Below are positions 1 to 7,279 of a DNA stretch of 25,707 nt, one piece after another (within the stretch, counting starts at the first letter, position 1; every line of letters begins with the position of its first letter). A program made the position numbers and the translations under genes. The notes under the pieces are model-generated. The model ran no database searches. It was not told the DNA's origin and was given only the letters and a program-made list of their open reading frames with translations. This stretch comes from Raoultibacter massiliensis (lineage in GTDB: Bacteria; Actinomycetota; Coriobacteriia; Coriobacteriales; Eggerthellaceae): the NCBI RefSeq assembly GCF_900199545.1, contig NZ_LT962671.1, positions 1,579,156-1,604,862 on the forward strand, given 5' to 3'.

Positions 1-530
1 ACGACCTCGTCGGCAGCAGCGCCGGGGATTTTCGCGAAGCGGTCTTCGGGCTTCACGCAGAGCTTGGCCAAGCCGCCCGCCGCCGGATCCGACAGAAACG
101 CCACGATCACGATGGTCGGCCAGAACTGGATGCACAGCGCCGCGAAGCGGTCGAACAGGTTGACCGGATCGACAAGACCCGTCATGGGATTGACGGCCTC
201 GGTTATGCCCACACCCGTCATGAACGCCGTCATGACGATGCCGAGCACGAACATGATGAGCGTGCTGAAGAAGATGTTCTGCACGATGCGGAACCCAAGC
301 GTGCCGGGTTTCGCATCGTAGTACTCGGCGGCGGCTCCCGCAATGCGCGCCAAGGGGATGACCGCCGTCACCACGAACGAGGTGACGAACGCGATCGCAA
401 AGCTGATAAGGTAGAATATCGGGTCGATATGGGCGATTCCCTGCGCGAACGTCAGCGCAAGGCAGAGTATCGCCGCAACGATCAAGGAAAAGAACAGTCC
501 GTAGAAAATATAGTACTTCTTGCTATACAT
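1..530 (-). CDS. Small multi-helix membrane protein, third gene of the molybdoenzyme operon (3' end beyond window)
   Basis: I read this directly from the minus strand. An ATG at 530 opens a frame with no stop for 176 codons to the window edge, so the C-terminus is missing. The product has about four hydrophobic segments (roughly residues 8-30, 37-62, 85-107 and 133-150), with basic residues at the N-terminus (MYSKKYY). The first two helices resemble DUF2798-type two-helix units, which is a tentative likeness. It does not look like NrfD/DmsC, the usual membrane anchor of DMSO-reductase-type enzymes. A good ribosome site (AAGGAG) sits 9 bases before the ATG. It lies 71 bases behind the Fe-S subunit gene on the same strand, so it is probably co-transcribed. 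It may anchor the enzyme, carry electrons indirectly or move the substrate; the sequence does not say which. Confidence 0.75.
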   Translation of the reverse strand, partial: MYSKKYYIFYGLFFSLIVAAILCLALTFAQGIAHIDPIFYLISFAIAFVTSFVVTAVIPLARIAGAAAEYYDAKPGTLGFRIVQNIFFSTLIMFVLGIVMTAFMTGVGITEAVNPMTGLVDPVNLFDRFAALCIQFWPTIVIVAFLSDPAAGGLAKLCVKPEDRFAKIPGAAADEV

Positions 531-555
531 CGCCGATCTCCTTGTCCTTCGTAAG

Positions 556-577
556 GTGCCGGAGTTGACTCCGGCAC
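556..577 (-). repeat. Intercistronic hairpin between the Fe-S subunit and membrane-protein genes
   Basis: GTGCCGGAG (556-564) and CTCCGGCAC (569-577) form a perfect 9-bp stem with a 4-base loop. No T-run follows on the minus strand, so this is not a standard terminator. It lies just upstream of the ribosome site for the membrane-protein gene. An mRNA-processing or stability element that sets subunit ratios is the likeliest role. Confidence 0.65.
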
Positions 578-601
578 CCGATCAATGTGAGCGAACGGAA
601 C

Positions 602-943
602 CTATGCCACGACGAACAGCGTCTTCTGCTTCGCGTCGAGGCGCTGGTTCAACTCGTCGAGCGGACCGAACTCGATGCACTTCGATTGGCAGTGCTGCAC
701 GCAGGTGGGCACTTTGCCAAGGCCCCGGCGCGCCGCGCAGGTGTCGCACTGCTTGGTCGGAATGGGAAGATACGAGAACTGCCAGTTGTTATCGGCTTCG
801 TCGCCGATGGGCCACGGCCCGATCTTCACAACCTGGATGCCGGTCTGGCCGACAGGCATTCCGTGCTCCATCTGGCAGGCGATCTCGCAGGAGTGGCAGC
901 CCGAGCACCACTGGGCGTCCACGAGGATTCCGAATTTAGCCAT
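602..943 (-). CDS. Small ferredoxin-like Fe-S subunit of a molybdopterin oxidoreductase (two clusters)
   Basis: The 113-residue product has nine cysteines. An N-terminal C-x2-C-x2-C-x3-C group (residues 13-23, WCSGCHSCEIAC) is followed by a later group C-x2-C-x11-C-x3-C-x3-C. This matches a shortened DmsB/HycB-type electron-transfer protein holding two [4Fe-4S] clusters. Classical DmsB subunits are about 200 residues with 16 cysteines and four clusters. There is no Tat or Sec signal, so it should be cytoplasmic. It starts 2 bases after the stop of the catalytic gene, which implies translational coupling and a stable two-subunit complex. Its likely job is to pass electrons to the molybdenum subunit (or from it, if that enzyme is an oxidase). 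The function class is clear; the partner donor is unknown. Confidence 0.88.
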   Translation of the reverse strand: MAKFGILVDAQWCSGCHSCEIACQMEHGMPVGQTGIQVVKIGPWPIGDEADNNWQFSYLPIPTKQCDTCAARRGLGKVPTCVQHCQSKCIEFGPLDELNQRLDAKQKTLFVVA

Positions 944-945
944 GA

Positions 946-3180
946 TTACTCACCGTCCTGTACTTTGTAGATCTTGCAAATCGAGCTCTTGTAGTTGGAT
1001 CCGAAGCCGCTCTTGCCGGGAATCCAAGGCAGCGTGTTGTTGATGTTGAGGTCGAACACATCATAGAACTTCTCGGGGTCGCCCTCGGGGAACCACCAGC
1101 CGTGGTCGCACGAGACGATGCGGCGGTCCATGACGGGGGTGAGCTTCGCCTTGCGCTTGGCACGGCCCATCGGGCCCTCCATCCACACCCAGTCCCCGTC
1201 TTTGATACCGTATCTTTCGGCGGTTTCGGGATGGATCTCCATGAGCGGCCATGGGCGATAGTGACGCATGCGCTCGATCTGGCGATGCTCGGAGTGGAAC
1301 ATGCCCCAGAACCTTGCACCGCTCGTCATGACCAACGGGAACTCTTCCATGAGCTCGGGCGTCGAAGTCGGGCCGGGCTCGGGTTCTTCGAAGTACGGAA
1401 GCGGATCGAGACCCGCCTGGTTGTAGAAGTTGCTCCACAGCTCTATGCGGCCGGTCGGGGTGTTGAAGCCGGGCTTGCCGTCGGCGCGCAGCTTGCCGGT
1501 CTTGTAGCGATAGTACTCGATAGGCTGATACGCAGGCGCGACTTCCTGAAGCTCTTCAAACGTCATGTCGGTCGGTTTGAGCATATCGGTGAACATGTCG
1601 TCGACGTTGTCCCACGGCCAAGCTTCGGGATTCCACATTTTACCGAGCTCGAGGTTTATCTGCATGTCCGATTTGCACTCGCCCACATCGGTCACCTTGT
1701 TGATGGTGCTGCCGCGCTGCGCGCCCGATACGAACGCGATGCCGTTTCGCTCGGGGAACGTCTGGGCGGGCAGGACCACGTCGGCAAGCGCCGCGATGGT
1801 CGGGGTCTTGAACAGGTCGACGACCACGATGAAATCGAGTTTGTTGAGCGCATGGTACAGACGCTGCGGATCGGCTCCCATGCAGGCGATGGGGTTGGTG
1901 GTCTGCAGCCATGCACCGTGGATTTCGTAGGGCACGCCGGTCTCGATGGTCTTGACCGTCTCGTCGGGCTGCGATACCGCGAAGCCGAAGTTGTAGAGCG
2001 GGTAGTCCTGGATGCCGATGCGCTTGGCTTCCTGCTCGGGTCCCAGCACCTCGCGGCCCCAGCCGCCGGCAACCGAGAGGATCTCGGGCGCCACGATCAT
2101 GCCGCCCGGGCGCTCCATGTTGCCCGTGATCTCCCAGAGAGCGAGAATGGCCTGACCGGCGGGCATAGCCTCGCGGGTCATGTCGACGGCCACGCCCCAC
2201 TGCAGCGTGGAGTTCTTCGCGTTGCCGAGCATGCGGGCGGCCTTGACGATCAGATCCTCGGGCACCCAGGTGATCTCGGATACGCGTTTCACATCGAACT
2301 CGGCGGCGCGCTCTTTAAGCTCCTCGAAGCCGTAGCACCATTCGTCGACGAACTCGTGGTCGTAGAGATCTTCCTCGATGATGATCTTCATCATGCCGAG
2401 CGCGAGCGCGGCGTCGGTGCCGGGACGCACGCGCAGGTGCAACTCCGACTTCGAAGCGAGCCACGTAACCTTCGGATCAACCGTGACGAGTTTCATGCCG
2501 CGCTTCATGAGGTCGATGACCCAGTGGCCGTAGAATCCCTCGATGTTCGATTTCAGGGGATAGTTGCCCCAGATGAACATGACCTCGGGCACCTCATAGT
2601 CAGGATGGTCGTAACGCTCGGGGAACTGCTGGGCGGCGTCGGGGATCCACGGATGGCCCGTCGTCGCGGCCATGCCGGCGATACGCGGCAGATAGCACGC
2701 CTGGCCTGAAAGCAGACCCGTGTAGTTGGGAGAGCCGAACGACCAGCACAGGCGCGTGATGTACGCGGCGATGTCGCGACCGGTTCCCTGCGCGAAGATG
2801 ACGGATTCGGCGCCGTACTTTTCCTTCATGTCCATGAACTTCTCGGTGATGAGCTCGTAAGCCTCATCCCACGTGATCCGCTCCCAGATATCCTTGCCGC
2901 GATCTTTGGGATCGCGCTTCATGGGATAGCGAAGGCGCTCTTTGTGATTGGTAACCTCGGGCACATCGAGACACCGCATGCACAGGCGGCCATCGGTCCA
3001 CGGATCCTCGGGATCGCCCTCGCACTTAACGAGCTTGCCTTGCTCGTCGGTGTACATGATGACGCCGCACCCCAAATGGCACCCGGGGCCCGTCCATGCG
3101 CAACCGCGCGTCACATCGTAGTCCCCCTCGCGATAGTGGAACGGCTTTTCATGGTCGACCAGCTTGTAGTCGGTTCCCAT
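946..3180 (-). CDS. Molybdopterin-dependent oxidoreductase catalytic subunit (DMSO reductase superfamily, dehydroxylase-like)
   Basis: The product is 744 residues. The N-terminal Fe-S region reads C27-x6-C34-x3-C38-x28-C67, a variant of the usual C-x2-C-x3-C-x(26-28)-C, with further cysteines at 53 and 70. The molybdopterin domain follows (WERITWDEAYEL near 99, WGNYPLKSNIEGF, then a C-terminal MoCo-binding domain with TGRIELWS and a final SNYKSS region). QAC162YLPR sits where DMSO-reductase-family enzymes place the Mo ligand, so Cys162 is a candidate ligand. There is no Tat signal (N-terminus MGTDYKLVDH), unlike periplasmic DmsA-type enzymes; the enzyme is probably cytoplasmic. The start is fixed by a strong AAGGAGG site 7 bases upstream. 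From family knowledge, Eggerthellaceae encode many such enzymes, some being catechol dehydroxylases. Substrate and direction are not determinable here; other reductases or hydroxyl-transferring enzymes of this superfamily remain possible. Confidence 0.92.
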   Translation of the reverse strand: MGTDYKLVDHEKPFHYREGDYDVTRGCAWTGPGCHLGCGVIMYTDEQGKLVKCEGDPEDPWTDGRLCMRCLDVPEVTNHKERLRYPMKRDPKDRGKDIWERITWDEAYELITEKFMDMKEKYGAESVIFAQGTGRDIAAYITRLCWSFGSPNYTGLLSGQACYLPRIAGMAATTGHPWIPDAAQQFPERYDHPDYEVPEVMFIWGNYPLKSNIEGFYGHWVIDLMKRGMKLVTVDPKVTWLASKSELHLRVRPGTDAALALGMMKIIIEEDLYDHEFVDEWCYGFEELKERAAEFDVKRVSEITWVPEDLIVKAARMLGNAKNSTLQWGVAVDMTREAMPAGQAILALWEITGNMERPGGMIVAPEILSVAGGWGREVLGPEQEAKRIGIQDYPLYNFGFAVSQPDETVKTIETGVPYEIHGAWLQTTNPIACMGADPQRLYHALNKLDFIVVVDLFKTPTIAALADVVLPAQTFPERNGIAFVSGAQRGSTINKVTDVGECKSDMQINLELGKMWNPEAWPWDNVDDMFTDMLKPTDMTFEELQEVAPAYQPIEYYRYKTGKLRADGKPGFNTPTGRIELWSNFYNQAGLDPLPYFEEPEPGPTSTPELMEEFPLVMTSGARFWGMFHSEHRQIERMRHYRPWPLMEIHPETAERYGIKDGDWVWMEGPMGRAKRKAKLTPVMDRRIVSCDHGWWFPEGDPEKFYDVFDLNINNTLPWIPGKSGFGSNYKSSICKIYKVQDGE

Positions 3181-3217
3181 TTGCTACCTCCTTATACTCG
3201 CTTATCGTCTCGCCCAT

Positions 3218-3265
3218 CCGTCTGACCCGTCCGTCCGAAGACGGGATTCATCTGGATGCGGACGG
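3218..3265. promoter_or_regulatory. Nested inverted repeats in the divergent molybdoenzyme/luxR intergenic region (candidate operator)
   Basis: Three overlapping perfect inverted repeats occur in 48 bases: CCGTCT (3218-3223) with AGACGG (3239-3244); CCCGTC (3226-3231) with GACGGG (3240-3245); and CCGTCCG (3231-3237) with CGGACGG (3259-3265). They lie between the molybdoenzyme start (3180) and the luxR promoter (3308-3336). A binding site for the adjacent LuxR regulator is the natural reading, but it is inference. A purely structural RNA role for the 5' leader of the molybdoenzyme is also possible. Confidence 0.45.
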
Positions 3266-3307
3266 AAGGCGAAGCGTCTTGCCGCCTCGTGCCGGCCGCC
3301 CGTTAGC

Positions 3308-3336
3308 TTGTCTTTACTTTAGAGACCGCGTATCAT
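3308..3336 (+). promoter_or_regulatory. Sigma-70-type promoter of the luxR-type regulator
   Basis: TTGTCT (3308-3313) and TATCAT (3331-3336) are separated by exactly 17 bases. They match the consensus at 4/6 and 5/6 positions. The expected start of transcription near 3343 leaves a leader of about 32 bases to the preferred ATG at 3375. Confidence 0.6.
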
Positions 3337-3374
3337 GAACACCATCGACCGATCGAATGGTTTCTTGGGGGAAC

Positions 3375-4937
3375 ATGCAAGACGAGACTATGGAAAAAAG
3401 CATGAGTGACGACGTTTCCCCACGTCAAGCGGCGTCATCTGCGTTCCTTCTCGTGGCGGTCGGCGGGTTTTCCCTCTTTTGGGCGGTCTTTCTTTCCATG
3501 TTGATGCGCAACTCCTTTCTCGATGTGGACATCGAGAACCTCTGGCACCACCTCGTTTTGAGAATCGCCCTCTTCGTCGGATTCGGCTTATGCAGCTTCG
3601 TCGTATCGCGAACCCCCGAAGGTGTCATAGGCAACCGTCGCCGCAACGTCATGACGGCGCTCGTCGCGTTGTTCTCGATCATCGCGGCTGTGTCTTCGGC
3701 AACGTATTTCATCACGCAGACAGCCCATCCGCTCGGTTTCGACCTCATCGTCTGGGCATTGGCGGGCGCGGGACTCTGCTGTCTGTTCTTCCTGTGGGTC
3801 GAATCGGTTTCCGCAGTGTCGCAGGCATCGATCGTGAAATGCCTAGCGCTTTCCGTCGTGTGCGGCTGCGGGTTCTATCTGGTGATAAACATGCTCCCCT
3901 CCCCATTCAACATCGCCATGCTGGCTGTTTGCCCGCTCATCAGCCTCGGCATCCTCAAGGCGCTTCCCCGCGAAACCGAGCGTTCGAGCGCCGAGGCGAT
4001 CCCGCTCGCGGAATCGAAGAAAAACGCCCATATGTCCTGGGCGTTCGGGGCGATATACGTGGTGTACGGCATCGTGTTCGGCCTCGGCGCCGGATCTGTC
4101 ACGCAGATTGCGGGAGATGCGGTTCTCTTCGTGGGAATCGCGGTACTCGCAGCGCTCGGCGCGCTTGCCGCCTACGCGTTCATGCAAAGATTCGCAGGTC
4201 GGATCGCGCAGAGCAACATGCTTCGGATGGTGTTCCCCTTCCTCGTCATCGCACTGGTTCCCATGTCGTTCATGTCGAACGTCGTATACACGCTCTGCAA
4301 CCTTTTACTGCTCGGCGCGTACGTGTTCGTGCTGCTGACGAGCATCGCCTACGAGCTGCAGACGGCGAACAAGCGCAGGGCCTCGTATCTGTTCTTCATC
4401 GGCAGAAGCCAAACGGCGCTGTGCGTGGGCCTTATAGCGGGATACGGGCTCGGGCTTGCTGCCTCGGCAGCGGGAGCCATCAACCTTTCGGTGCTCTCCG
4501 CAATAGCGCTCGGCCTGGTCGTACTGTTGGCGGCATTCGTGACGTTCTCCCCTACCGAGCCCTTCGTGCACGGCACGGAAAACGGGGAGGCTTCGCCTGG
4601 AAGCGCAGGCGAAGCCGGCAGCGCTGCTTCGGAAGACGGTGCAGGCGCGGGCGATCCGTCGGGCGAGGGCCCGGCACGAGGCGAACACGAGCCGGGCCAT
4701 TGGAAGGCGTGCTGCGCAACGCTTGCAGAACGTTACGGCCTCTCGCCGCGCGAAACCGAGGTATTCTACTACCTCGCAAAAGGCCGGGGAATCGAGCACA
4801 TCCAAAACAAGCTGTTCATCTCAAGCCACACGGTCAAAACCCACACCTACAACATCTACCGCAAGATGAACGTCGGATCGCGCGAAGAACTGCTCGACAT
4901 CATCGAAGACGAGAAACGTGCGCAACGCGGCGAATAG
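3375..4937 (+). CDS. Membrane-bound LuxR-family transcriptional regulator (12-helix sensor plus HTH)
   Basis: This is a 520-residue protein in two parts. Residues about 15-395 hold about 12 hydrophobic helices in an MFS-like layout. A polar Gly/Ala/Glu/Ser-rich linker follows (about 400-440). The C-terminus is a LuxR/NarL helix-turn-helix: LSPRETEVFYYLAKG, then SSHTVKTHTYNIYRKM with the recognition helix, ending LLDIIEDE. I prefer the ATG at 3375 because GGGGGA precedes it and the promoter lies just upstream; in-frame ATGs at 3357, 3390 and 3402 are alternatives. This architecture is abundant in Eggerthella and relatives, where such proteins sit beside, and in studied cases control, catechol-dehydroxylase-type genes in response to substrate. 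The divergent position to the molybdoenzyme supports a ligand-sensing activator of that operon. The ligand is unknown. Confidence 0.9.
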   Translation: MQDETMEKSMSDDVSPRQAASSAFLLVAVGGFSLFWAVFLSMLMRNSFLDVDIENLWHHLVLRIALFVGFGLCSFVVSRTPEGVIGNRRRNVMTALVALFSIIAAVSSATYFITQTAHPLGFDLIVWALAGAGLCCLFFLWVESVSAVSQASIVKCLALSVVCGCGFYLVINMLPSPFNIAMLAVCPLISLGILKALPRETERSSAEAIPLAESKKNAHMSWAFGAIYVVYGIVFGLGAGSVTQIAGDAVLFVGIAVLAALGALAAYAFMQRFAGRIAQSNMLRMVFPFLVIALVPMSFMSNVVYTLCNLLLLGAYVFVLLTSIAYELQTANKRRASYLFFIGRSQTALCVGLIAGYGLGLAASAAGAINLSVLSAIALGLVVLLAAFVTFSPTEPFVHGTENGEASPGSAGEAGSAASEDGAGAGDPSGEGPARGEHEPGHWKACCATLAERYGLSPRETEVFYYLAKGRGIEHIQNKLFISSHTVKTHTYNIYRKMNVGSREELLDIIEDEKRAQRGE

Positions 4938-4940
4938 GCG

Positions 4941-6281
4941 CTACGACTGCTCGAGGACGGGAGCCATCTTCGCTTGGGCGGCGCGCGTCCTATGGCGGCG
5001 GCGAAGCAGCACGCCGGCCACACAGGCGAGCACCATCTGCACAATGGTCACCGAAACCCAGATGCCGTCGAGCCCGGCGATACGCGCCATGCCGAACACG
5101 ACGAGCACCACGAGAACCGCCTCGCCGTACACGATGACGCTCGATGCGCGCGCATCGTCAACTGCATAGAAATACGACGTCGACGCATGGGTGAATCCGT
5201 AGAAAACGTAAGCCACCGAGAAGATGGGAAGAGCCCAGGCGATCAGCGCGGCAGTGCTTCCGGAGGCGCCGAACAAAAGCGGGATCTGCTCGCGGAAGGC
5301 GAACATGGCCGCAAGCCCCAGCACCCCAAGGCTGATCGTGATCAGATAGTTCGTATTGCGGAAGCGTCTCACGCCGTCGGCATCGCCCGCTCCGTAATGC
5401 TTGCTGATCAGCGGCTGGCTGCCGTCGCCGACGCCCTGTATGAGCATCTGGATCACGCAGGCGGTGTACGAGATGACCGCGTAGGCGGCTACAGCCGTCT
5501 CGCCGCCGTATGCGACCGCGTTCACGTTTATTGCGACCACGGTTGCCTCGGGAAGAAGCGTGAGGCCGAACGGCGCCATGCCGAGCTTGAGCACATGAGC
5601 GGCGATGCGGCCGTCCAAGCGCAGGTCGGCACGTGCGATGCGGTTGCGCTTCGCAAGGAAGAATGCAGCCACCAAGACAAACGCCGCAATCTGCGATGCG
5701 ACGGTCGCTGCAGCCGCACCGGCGGTTCCCCAGCCCGCAAGGATGACGAACGCGTAGTCGAGGGCTACGTTCATCAGGCCGGCAAGAACCTGCACGACCA
5801 TGGCGAAAGCAACCTTGCCCTGGTTTCTGATAAGCGGCGTGCAGCCGGTCACGAATATCTGAAACGGAACGCCCCAAGCGATGACCGCAATGTAGGCGAT
5901 AGCTTGATTGAGCGTTTCACCCCTGCCGCCAAGCACCGTGAGAATGGGTTCGGCGAACAGAATGAGCGCAACCATGATGGGAACTGCCGCCAACAGCAGC
6001 ATGAGAAACGTGGTGCCCACGGCCCGACGCGATTGAGCCGTATCGCCCGAACCCTTCGCGATGGACGATATGACGCCACCTCCCATGCCGATGCCCGTTC
6101 CGACGGCCATCACGAGAGCCACGAGCGGGAATGCCACGTTGATGCCCGCGAGCCCGGCATCCCCCACCGCGTGCCCCACGAAAACGCCGTCTACGATGCT
6201 GTACACGCTTGCAAGCGTGAACGTCAGCATCGTGGGCACGATGTACTTCAAATATTCTTTCAGCATTGCTCTGGTTATCAT
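4941..6281 (-). CDS. MATE-family multidrug/sodium or proton antiporter
   Basis: The 446-residue protein has about 12 transmembrane helices in two similar halves. The opening is typical of MATE transporters (YIVPTMLTFTLASVYSIVDG followed by VFVGHAVGDAGLAGINVAFP), and the second half has the matching motif (EATVVAINVNAVAYGGETAVAAY). This is close to the MepA/NorM type, which exports cationic drugs, dyes or metabolites using an ion gradient. Its stop lies 3 bases beyond the convergent luxR stop. Transcription starts from a promoter carrying a MerR-type operator shared with the divergent merR gene. The chemical cue and cargo are unknown; export of an aromatic or phenolic compound would fit the neighbourhood but is only a guess. 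Confidence 0.93.
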   Translation of the reverse strand: MITRAMLKEYLKYIVPTMLTFTLASVYSIVDGVFVGHAVGDAGLAGINVAFPLVALVMAVGTGIGMGGGVISSIAKGSGDTAQSRRAVGTTFLMLLLAAVPIMVALILFAEPILTVLGGRGETLNQAIAYIAVIAWGVPFQIFVTGCTPLIRNQGKVAFAMVVQVLAGLMNVALDYAFVILAGWGTAGAAAATVASQIAAFVLVAAFFLAKRNRIARADLRLDGRIAAHVLKLGMAPFGLTLLPEATVVAINVNAVAYGGETAVAAYAVISYTACVIQMLIQGVGDGSQPLISKHYGAGDADGVRRFRNTNYLITISLGVLGLAAMFAFREQIPLLFGASGSTAALIAWALPIFSVAYVFYGFTHASTSYFYAVDDARASSVIVYGEAVLVVLVVFGMARIAGLDGIWVSVTIVQMVLACVAGVLLRRRHRTRAAQAKMAPVLEQS

Positions 6282-6324
6282 GATTCATTCCATCACTGCG
6301 TTGTCCGGTTTCATTTCAAGTGTT

Positions 6325-6355
6325 ACTCTAAACCTTAAAGCTACTTGAAGGTAAA
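6325..6355 (-). promoter_or_regulatory. MerR-type promoter/operator of the MATE gene (19-bp spacer)
   Basis: Read on the minus strand, a -35 TTTACC (6350-6355) and a -10 TAGAGT (6325-6330) are 19 bases apart, the over-long spacing typical of MerR-activated promoters. The spacer holds the dyad ACCTTAAAG-CTA-CTTGAAGGT (6332-6352), with 8 of 9 positions symmetric. The predicted transcript starts about 37 bases before the MATE ATG. The operator sits 52 bases before the merR start, so the regulator may also control itself. Confidence 0.82.
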
Positions 6356-6404
6356 GGAAGAATTTGAGCGGTTCTTCGAATCTCCAAACCGATGAAGGGA
6401 AGCC

Positions 6405-7163
6405 ATGGAACCGACGATCTGCTACGACATCAAAGACGCGGCACGCTACCTCGACGTTGCGCCTTCGACGCTGCGCTACTGGGAAAGCGCGGGCCTGCTG
6501 CGCCCCGAGCGCAACGCGGCAAACGACTACCGCCGCTACTCGGTGCGCGAGCTCATCGATGCCGGAGAGGTTGCGTTCTACCGCAAGCTCGGCGTTTCCG
6601 TCAAAGATCTCAAAGCCTATCGCGACCTTACCGTGAAGGAAATCGACGGCATCCTCGACCGGACCGCCGAAGATATAGAGTTCAGAATAGCCGATCTCGA
6701 AAGCATGAGAGAGCAGATCGAGCGTCAAAGACAGCTCAACGCATGCACCGAAGAGCTGCTTCCCGATACCATGAGGCACGCCATGGCCGGCATAGAGCGC
6801 ATGGCAGCCCTCGACTACAGCCAGGCTGACATCTGGCAGGTGCTCGTACGAGAACCCTGGAGATACGGCGTGCTGATCGAAGCGGCGCATCCCGAGGCCA
6901 TCGTCGAAACCGTCGTCGACACGCCCGTCGGCAGCGGGCAGGCGCTTTGGAAACGCGAGGATCTCGCCCCTGGATCGCAATGCCTCGAATGCCTGCTGCG
7001 CGTCGATGTCGAAGGAGACGGCAGCACCGCTCGGCAGCTGTTCTCTCGCGCGAAGGCGCAAGGCCTCGACCCCATCGCGCTCGTCGGCAGCTACCTTTTG
7101 ACCGCTTTAGAGGAGCCGGGTGGCAAACGATGGGATTTCTACCACGCCTGGATCATCGGGTAG
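6405..7163 (+). CDS. MerR-family transcriptional regulator
   Basis: The protein is 252 residues. The N-terminal winged helix-turn-helix (about 1-70) shows the MerR signature: YDIKDAARYLDVAPSTLRYW, then ESAGLLRPERNAANDYRRYS. A linking helix with many charged residues (about 75-120) should form the antiparallel coiled coil of the dimer. The C-terminal 130 residues form an effector-binding part I cannot assign; it is not a short metal-binding tail, and the length suits a drug- or metabolite-sensing member such as BmrR/Mta types. The start is fixed by GAAGGGA 4-8 bases upstream. It is divergent from the MATE gene and the shared operator lies between them, so it most likely activates that efflux gene when its ligand binds. 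Confidence 0.9.
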   Translation: MEPTICYDIKDAARYLDVAPSTLRYWESAGLLRPERNAANDYRRYSVRELIDAGEVAFYRKLGVSVKDLKAYRDLTVKEIDGILDRTAEDIEFRIADLESMREQIERQRQLNACTEELLPDTMRHAMAGIERMAALDYSQADIWQVLVREPWRYGVLIEAAHPEAIVETVVDTPVGSGQALWKREDLAPGSQCLECLLRVDVEGDGSTARQLFSRAKAQGLDPIALVGSYLLTALEEPGGKRWDFYHAWIIG

Positions 7164-7210
7164 AATTGCCCGAAGCCGCACGCAAACCAGGGCAAAAGAA
7201 AACAGCGCAG

Positions 7211-7240
7211 AAAAAAGGCCCCGGGATCGCTCCCGAGGCC
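7211..7240 (-). terminator. Rho-independent terminator of the ATP synthase operon
   Basis: On the minus strand GGCCTCGGGA (7231-7240) pairs with TCCCGGGGCC (7217-7226), 10 bp including one G-U pair, with a GCGA loop. Six T residues follow directly (7211-7216). It sits 40 bases beyond the atpC stop. Confidence 0.93.
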
Positions 7241-7279
7241 TTCAACCGATGTAATGCTAGCGGATCTCGCCGTCGAGCG

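Noticed and set aside
1102..2709. A 535-codon open frame on the plus strand
   Set aside because: It lies wholly opposite the molybdoenzyme gene, is His/Asp/Arg-rich without domain pattern, and has no clear ribosome site.
3479..5137. A 552-codon plus-strand frame overlapping the luxR-type gene
   Set aside because: It is a shifted frame of the regulator: Arg/Pro-rich with no domain, whereas the true frame gives membrane helices and a LuxR HTH.
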